Origin: JAJRXC01 sp047639555
Lineage (GTDB): Bacteria > Actinomycetota > Acidimicrobiia > Acidimicrobiales > Aldehydirespiratoraceae
Reading direction: 5' to 3'
Assembly (NCBI GenBank): GCA_047639555.1
Contig: JBLIOE010000016.1
Coordinates: 1-64,000, forward strand
DNA length: 64,000 nucleotides
Below the pieces are notes generated by a model. It searched no databases and had not been told where the DNA came from. It worked only from the letters and a program-made list of their open reading frames with translations. Positions 60,701 to 64,000 of this stretch are shown one piece after another (positions within the stretch are counted from its first letter, which is position 1; every line of letters begins with the position of its first letter). A program made the translations under genes and the position numbers.

Positions 60701-61561
60701 CGCTCAACATTTCGCATCCTGAACGCCAAAGGGGTCGCGGAGACGACCGGAGGGGTCTACGCCATGCCGCGCCAACCAACGACGGTCCAACCGTTTGAAG
60801 ACACAGATCCGGAGCTGCTCTACGACGGCAGCCCACCGCAAGCGTCGGACGATCCGGTGCTCAGTATCACCTTGCCGGTGTGGAGCCGCACCGAGAAGCT
60901 CGCCCGGATGGTGGAAGAAACCGTCGAGCGCATCTGGGAAGTCGCCCGGGTGCCCACCGAAGTGGTCGCCATCGATAACGGCTCCGACTTCTCGTCGGAG
61001 CTCAAAGCCAAGGTATACGGCTACCCGGAGAACAAGGGTGTCTCGACCGGTTGGAACAGCGGCATCCGTCTCACGACGGCTCCCACGTTTGTGGTCATGA
61101 ACAGCGACTGCATGGTGGAGCCGGGGTGGGACGAGGCCCTCCTCGAAGCAGCCAACGATGGCCGCCGGATTGCGTTCCCCTACACCGATCATTGTGACGG
61201 CCAAGGCTTCGCACTGCCTGATCAGGGTGGTACCGCCGGCTGGTGTTTCATGATGACCAGGGCCATCTATGAAGAGGTCGGCGTCTTCGACGAATGGTTT
61301 AATCCGGCCTTCTGTGAAGACACCGACTATTGGCATCGGGCGTGGCAGATGGACATCGCCCTTGAACCGGTCCCCGCCGCTCGCGTGGTCCATGCTCGAC
61401 GTACGACGGCCAGCACCACACCTCATGTGGATTGGCTCCTCCTTGGCCATCGCTACAAGTACGGATGGAAACACGGCGTCGACCCGCTCGCCGCGCCGCC
61501 GTATTACAACCGCAAGTATTCGGATTACATCGGTTCGTTCCCCGTACCGGAGGATCGATGA
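57743..61561 (+). CDS. Multidomain glycosyltransferase: GT4 plus two GT2 domains
   Basis: A 1272-residue protein. Residues about 1-370: GT4-like GT-B domain (HTRMPAFDRDSGSQDIDNTV, TTPIGAEGLDLQQGEHALIA). About 690-950: GT2 (ISVLISTYNRPALLREALES, YEVVLVDDGSDD). About 1030-1270: second GT2 (LSITLPVWSRTEKLARMVEE, TEVVAIDNGSDF, NSDCMVEPGW). Three catalytic units in one chain could add three sugars in order. It is coupled to the upstream and downstream sulfotransferase genes by 1-4 base overlaps. Confidence 0.88.
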   Translation: MARRHALVVHTRMPAFDRDSGSQDIDNTVRWLLDEGWTVTYLSREEEGEAEERHADRLRQMGVATFAGFDWLPKLLRSYDFDMAMVAFWEVAAQVVPLVHEYSPSTRVIVNSIDIHFLRNARQAFVESGAVDKSFGEEAANELNVYHSAEAVLAVSEKERVLLADFIGEERAHTIPLAEHIARSTVPLSARRGMYFVGNFRHVPNRDAVAYLANEVLPLVDPDLLAAHPLTVVGNYLDKITLDIDPDIVGLNLVGWVPSVQPYVERSRVAVVPLLHGAGVKRKVLQSMMAYTPVVTTPIGAEGLDLQQGEHALIAVDASDMAAALTRVLTDDELWTRLAAQGADHIDARHGLSHVKPQFDAMIGTVMARPLQPRRIASETDRDEAAVHADAEAIRDRIQSIAEPGAPVLIVSLGDDSLTDLGSQPCWHFPQGREGEWGGFAPTSSRAALTHIDAQMQQGARYFVLPRAAFGWKRDLPELFVHLETEGRRLYQDEMVAIYDLAPSEANIELAPVSAASVYIAGSFSGGRSGPPTDLHAELANTESLSVRQVWRADDHPEASAPIDDSGADYVVYVHDNAVLPSGFLEELIATQEALGVDRLQPAHNSGPTAGPPMTERHRGVFAREVDAPTPLPVLSVKAGAAVEGPVVLTDELTIGLRAPIEADDNGDGFAFVRRLWLDADGAPVVYDRPEPASAPEISVLISTYNRPALLREALESFCAQTIDRSRYEVVLVDDGSDDSEVAAIVEEFAERLQVVGVCAGHAGRSAAKNLCVLLARGPVVLFFDDDDRVTPDYLERHLAGHEKWTDEGVAILGHTNWAPELDVSPLMHFITDVDRLMFSYGSLQAGQELDWRGFWEGRISCKRSLLLRHGLHDQRLNYSIDVEMGWRLMPHGLKVVYDPSAISVMARPLNFTGFCDRTQAKGKAMAVIASLHPGTDIGAQLKLDESRALYEENRYGEGELRARVAQLEAASLTDESVLPELHELYRSTFRILNAKGVAETTGGVYAMPRQPTTVQPFEDTDPELLYDGSPPQASDDPVLSITLPVWSRTEKLARMVEETVERIWEVARVPTEVVAIDNGSDFSSELKAKVYGYPENKGVSTGWNSGIRLTTAPTFVVMNSDCMVEPGWDEALLEAANDGRRIAFPYTDHCDGQGFALPDQGGTAGWCFMMTRAIYEEVGVFDEWFNPAFCEDTDYWHRAWQMDIALEPVPAARVVHARRTTASTTPHVDWLLLGHRYKYGWKHGVDPLAAPPYYNRKYSDYIGSFPVPEDR

Positions 61562-62427
61562 CGCTCGAACATGCCGCCCCGTACCTCGCGGGCGAAGGAA
61601 TCTGTTCAAACCCGATCTTTGTGATCGGCTCGCCGCGATCAGGCACGACGGCAACGGCACAGTCGCTGAACCGCCACCCTGATCTGTGGGTCGGCAAGGA
61701 GAGCTACATCCTCTCGGACCTGTTCCAAGGCGAGCGGGCCGAGCGTGTCTGGGACAACCAGATGGGCCGACAGACGCCGTGCTGGCTCGATCACGAACAG
61801 ATCGAGAAGGATGAATGGCTGGCCTTCGTCGGCCTCGGTTTTAACGCACTTTTCTCCTCTCGCGCCGAGGGCAAGCGGTGGATCGACCAGACGCCTCTCT
61901 ACACCCCGATGGCCCCAACCCTCGCCAAGATGTTCCCGGGCGCGAAGTTCATCCACATTGTGCGTGACGGGCGCAACGTCGTGCGTTCGATGTCGAACTT
62001 TGAGCGCAAGTTCGACGATGAACTACTCGCCAACGCAAAGTCGAACGAGATTCCGAAGTGGAGCAAGGACATCGAGAAGGCCTGCACCACGTGGGCCGAA
62101 TGGGTCAATGCTGGTCTCGACTTTTCCGAAGCGAATCCCGACCGCTGCTTGACCGTGTGGAACGAGAAGCTTTCGGCCGGCGGCCCGGAGGCATGGGATC
62201 CCGTGCTTGAGTTCCTTGATCTTCGTCATCATCCCGGTCCCGGCAACTTCTTCTCGAAGAAGCGCATCGGGTCCAGCTTCAAGCTCGACCCCTCGCGTCC
62301 AGAGGACGACGATTGGTCGGGGTGGGACAAGAAGCGTCGGAAGGCGTTCGTTGCTGTTGCCGCGTCGACGATGGAGCGAGCGGGGTATGGCTCCGAGGCC
62401 GAAATGGAGGCCTGGATCGATGTCTGA
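61558..62427 (+). CDS. Sulfotransferase
   Basis: A 289-residue sulfotransferase. The PAPS loop is PIFVIGSPRSGTTATAQSLN near residue 20 and the 3'-phosphate site is FIHIVRDGRNVVRSMSNFER. It has the acceptor-side WIDQTPLYTP segment seen in bacterial carbohydrate and lipid sulfotransferases. It overlaps both neighbours by 4-8 bases and so belongs to the 54.7-63.0 kb operon. Confidence 0.9.
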   Translation: MTLEHAAPYLAGEGICSNPIFVIGSPRSGTTATAQSLNRHPDLWVGKESYILSDLFQGERAERVWDNQMGRQTPCWLDHEQIEKDEWLAFVGLGFNALFSSRAEGKRWIDQTPLYTPMAPTLAKMFPGAKFIHIVRDGRNVVRSMSNFERKFDDELLANAKSNEIPKWSKDIEKACTTWAEWVNAGLDFSEANPDRCLTVWNEKLSAGGPEAWDPVLEFLDLRHHPGPGNFFSKKRIGSSFKLDPSRPEDDDWSGWDKKRRKAFVAVAASTMERAGYGSEAEMEAWIDV

Positions 62428-63010
62428 ATTGGCCGCCGGGCCGGTGCCCGGAAGTTCGGTTCCGAATCGGCCGCGGGTTTTCGCGATCGGCCTGAACAAG
62501 ACCGGGACGACGTCGTTTCACGACGCGATGACGGGCCTTGGTTACAAAAGCTTGCACTGGGGTGGACCATCGATTCGCGAGCAGATCGAGCTCTCTCGTG
62601 ACGCGGGCGAGCTACTCCTGCACAGCTTGGATCAGTCGATTGATTGTTTCTCCGATATTGAAGTGTTGGCAAAGAACTTTGAACTTCTCGATGAGCAGTA
62701 TCCGGGAAGTCGTTTCATGATGACCGTCCGGCCTCTGGAAAAGTGGTTGGACAGCCGCCGTCGACATGTTGAGAACAATCAGCGGCGCGCCGAACGTGGC
62801 GAGTACGACGGCAAGTTCATGGTCGTGGAAGAAGACGAATGGCGCCGTTCCTACGAACGCCACTATCCCCGCGTTCGTGAGTACTTCGCGGGTCGAGATG
62901 ACTTCGTCGAGGTGGATATCACGGCCGGGGCCGGCTGGGTTCCATTCTGCGAGCTCTTGGGTGTGGCCGAGCCAAAGACGGCCTTCCCGCACTCCAACAA
63001 AGGCAAGTAG
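62420..63010 (+). CDS. Sulfotransferase-family protein
   Basis: A 196-residue protein with the loop RVFAIGLNKTGTTSFHDAMT near residue 20 and the second site MMTVRPLEKWLDSRRRHV. The KTGTTS loop is the form seen in many bacterial sulfotransferases of about 200 residues. It is the last gene of the operon. Its stop at 63010 directly touches the end of the convergent gene at 63011. Confidence 0.85.
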   Translation: MSELAAGPVPGSSVPNRPRVFAIGLNKTGTTSFHDAMTGLGYKSLHWGGPSIREQIELSRDAGELLLHSLDQSIDCFSDIEVLAKNFELLDEQYPGSRFMMTVRPLEKWLDSRRRHVENNQRRAERGEYDGKFMVVEEDEWRRSYERHYPRVREYFAGRDDFVEVDITAGAGWVPFCELLGVAEPKTAFPHSNKGK

Positions 63011-64000
63011 CTATTCGGTCGACGTCTCGACGTTCACGAATGGGCTGACGTCGTGGTTGCCCAACCAGACCGCGGCGGTAAATGAGCCGACGAGGAGCTG
63101 CTTAAACTGGTGCGGAAGTCGCTCGTAGTTGTCGATCAAGTCGACGGTTGCCTTGTGATCGGTGACCGTGAATAGCGGATTCCCGGGGTCGTCGGTCATC
63201 ACCTTCTTGAACAGATCGATCTGTTCAAGAAGTCGCTTCGCTCTATATCCATGGGTGGCATTGAGTTTCGGCGCGAGATCATCGGCGTAGATCTGGGTTT
63301 GGCTCAGCGGATTCCCGATGGCCGCAGAAGAGATTCCATCGGTGTCGACATATTGCACGAGGCGAAATGGCCAAGTGTCGTCAGCAAAGGGAATGGTGAC
63401 GAGGGCGCGATCCACGCGGTTCAGGATCTCGAAGATGACGTACTGCGACTGGCGAAGCTCGTGCCCAAGTCCGAATGCGGCGGCGATGGCGGGTGCGCCG
63501 AGCAGCGGGAAGATTCGGTTGGTGCGGTCGACTTCCTGTCCGGTTCCGAACCAGCGACGCATACGGACCCGGAGATAGTACTTGTCGACCGCGTCTTGGA
63601 CAGAGTCGCAGTCCTTGCTCAATTCTTCGACGAGTTGGTCGGTGAGGTCTTCGTAGTGGCGGCGGGCGTCGGGGAGGCAGGTGTCGGTTCGTCCAAACTT
63701 CTGTCCATCCCGAATGAAGTTGCGAAGCTGGCTCGGCCGCCGAAGTTGAGCTGAGCCTGGATAGTTGGTGTAGAGCGGTTCGCCACCAATGCCATTGACA
63801 CTGATTCGCTGCCGTGGACTTCCAAGCCTTCGGTGAGACCAGAGCGTCTGCATCCCGGCAGTAGCGAATGAGAACTGTTGGTAGGTCTCCCACAACCCGG
63901 ACGGTTCGCGGCGGTTCCACTCACTCTCCGGCGGCTTCGGTTGGGCGACGGGGTGGCCCTTCAAGCCGTAGCGGTCGCGTAGCTGTTGCGCGATCCGGAC
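63011..64000 (-). CDS. Unknown protein, possibly asparagine-synthase-like C-terminal part (5' end outside window)
   Basis: The frame enters from the right edge (VRIAQQLRDRYGLKGHPVAQ) and ends at 63011, so the start lies beyond 64000. About 330 residues are seen. Segments such as DKYYLRVRMRRWFGTGQEVD, FPLLGAPAIAAAFGLGHELR and ALVTIPFADDTWPFRLV recall the C-terminal region of asparagine-synthase-like proteins found in glycan clusters, but the ATP-pyrophosphatase motif is not in view. The function is left open. Confidence 0.55.
   Translation of the reverse strand, partial: VRIAQQLRDRYGLKGHPVAQPKPPESEWNRREPSGLWETYQQFSFATAGMQTLWSHRRLGSPRQRISVNGIGGEPLYTNYPGSAQLRRPSQLRNFIRDGQKFGRTDTCLPDARRHYEDLTDQLVEELSKDCDSVQDAVDKYYLRVRMRRWFGTGQEVDRTNRIFPLLGAPAIAAAFGLGHELRQSQYVIFEILNRVDRALVTIPFADDTWPFRLVQYVDTDGISSAAIGNPLSQTQIYADDLAPKLNATHGYRAKRLLEQIDLFKKVMTDDPGNPLFTVTDHKATVDLIDNYERLPHQFKQLLVGSFTAAVWLGNHDVSPFVNVETSTE

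Noticed and set aside
1..64000. CRISPR array, prophage, insertion sequence or transposase
   Set aside because: No regularly spaced repeats, integrase, transposase or terminal inverted repeats with target duplication were seen.

Overview
The window is high-GC, densely packed bacterial chromosome. F420/flavin luciferase-like oxidoreductases, a wax ester synthase/diacylglycerol acyltransferase, several CoA-ester enzymes, TetR repressors and probable leaderless promoters point to an actinobacterium. A free-living, perhaps marine Acidimicrobiia-like organism is my best guess, but no marker gene in the window settles it.

Layout. 1-8.1 kb: the end of a secreted beta-propeller protein, then a TetR gene divergent from a neutral-lipid pair (HAD-PlsC fusion and WS/DGAT) with a perfect palindromic operator between them, then a three-subunit molybdenum hydroxylase operon with a MoaD-like protein. 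8.2-8.7 kb: a glutathione peroxidase whose catalytic residue is encoded by an in-frame TGA followed by a hairpin resembling a bacterial SECIS element, so very probably a selenoprotein. This is the most striking single gene. 8.8-18.4 kb: a heterodimeric ABC exporter, small enzymes, an esterase lipoprotein and its decayed paralogue, a repeat-built coiled-coil protein, and a TetR/amidohydrolase pair. 18.4-21.5 kb: one reading frame joining an ADP-forming acyl-CoA synthetase to an acryloyl-CoA reductase (AcuI-like). 21.9-22.3 kb: a frameshifted small HTH gene. 22.5-27.2 kb: a five-gene minus-strand operon (CoA-transferase, VOC protein, RNase Z, SDR, membrane-anchored spermidine-synthase-like protein). 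27.3-30 kb: an F420-type oxidoreductase and glutaminyl-tRNA synthetase. 30-36 kb: a minus-strand operon of oxidoreductases, an esterase and a TIM-barrel enzyme.

36-64 kb is an accessory surface-glycan region. It holds three phytanoyl-CoA-dioxygenase-like proteins, six sulfotransferase-like proteins, several glycosyltransferases (two in very large multidomain proteins), a four-domain methyltransferase/TylF/GT2/CmcI-like protein, an FkbM methyltransferase, a hexapeptide acyltransferase, a WecE/WecD-like pair for an N-acetylated 4-amino-4,6-dideoxyhexose, a sulfatase and a GH13 enzyme. Together they suggest synthesis of a methylated, acetylated and sulfated cell-surface polysaccharide. tRNA-Arg(ACG) and tRNA-Ser(GCT) lie inside this region.

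Many genes overlap by 1-4 bases (ATGA junctions), and convergent pairs abut almost without spacers. Start codons were chosen from ribosome-binding sites, family alignment from memory, or a -10-like TAnnnT hexamer 6-9 bases upstream.
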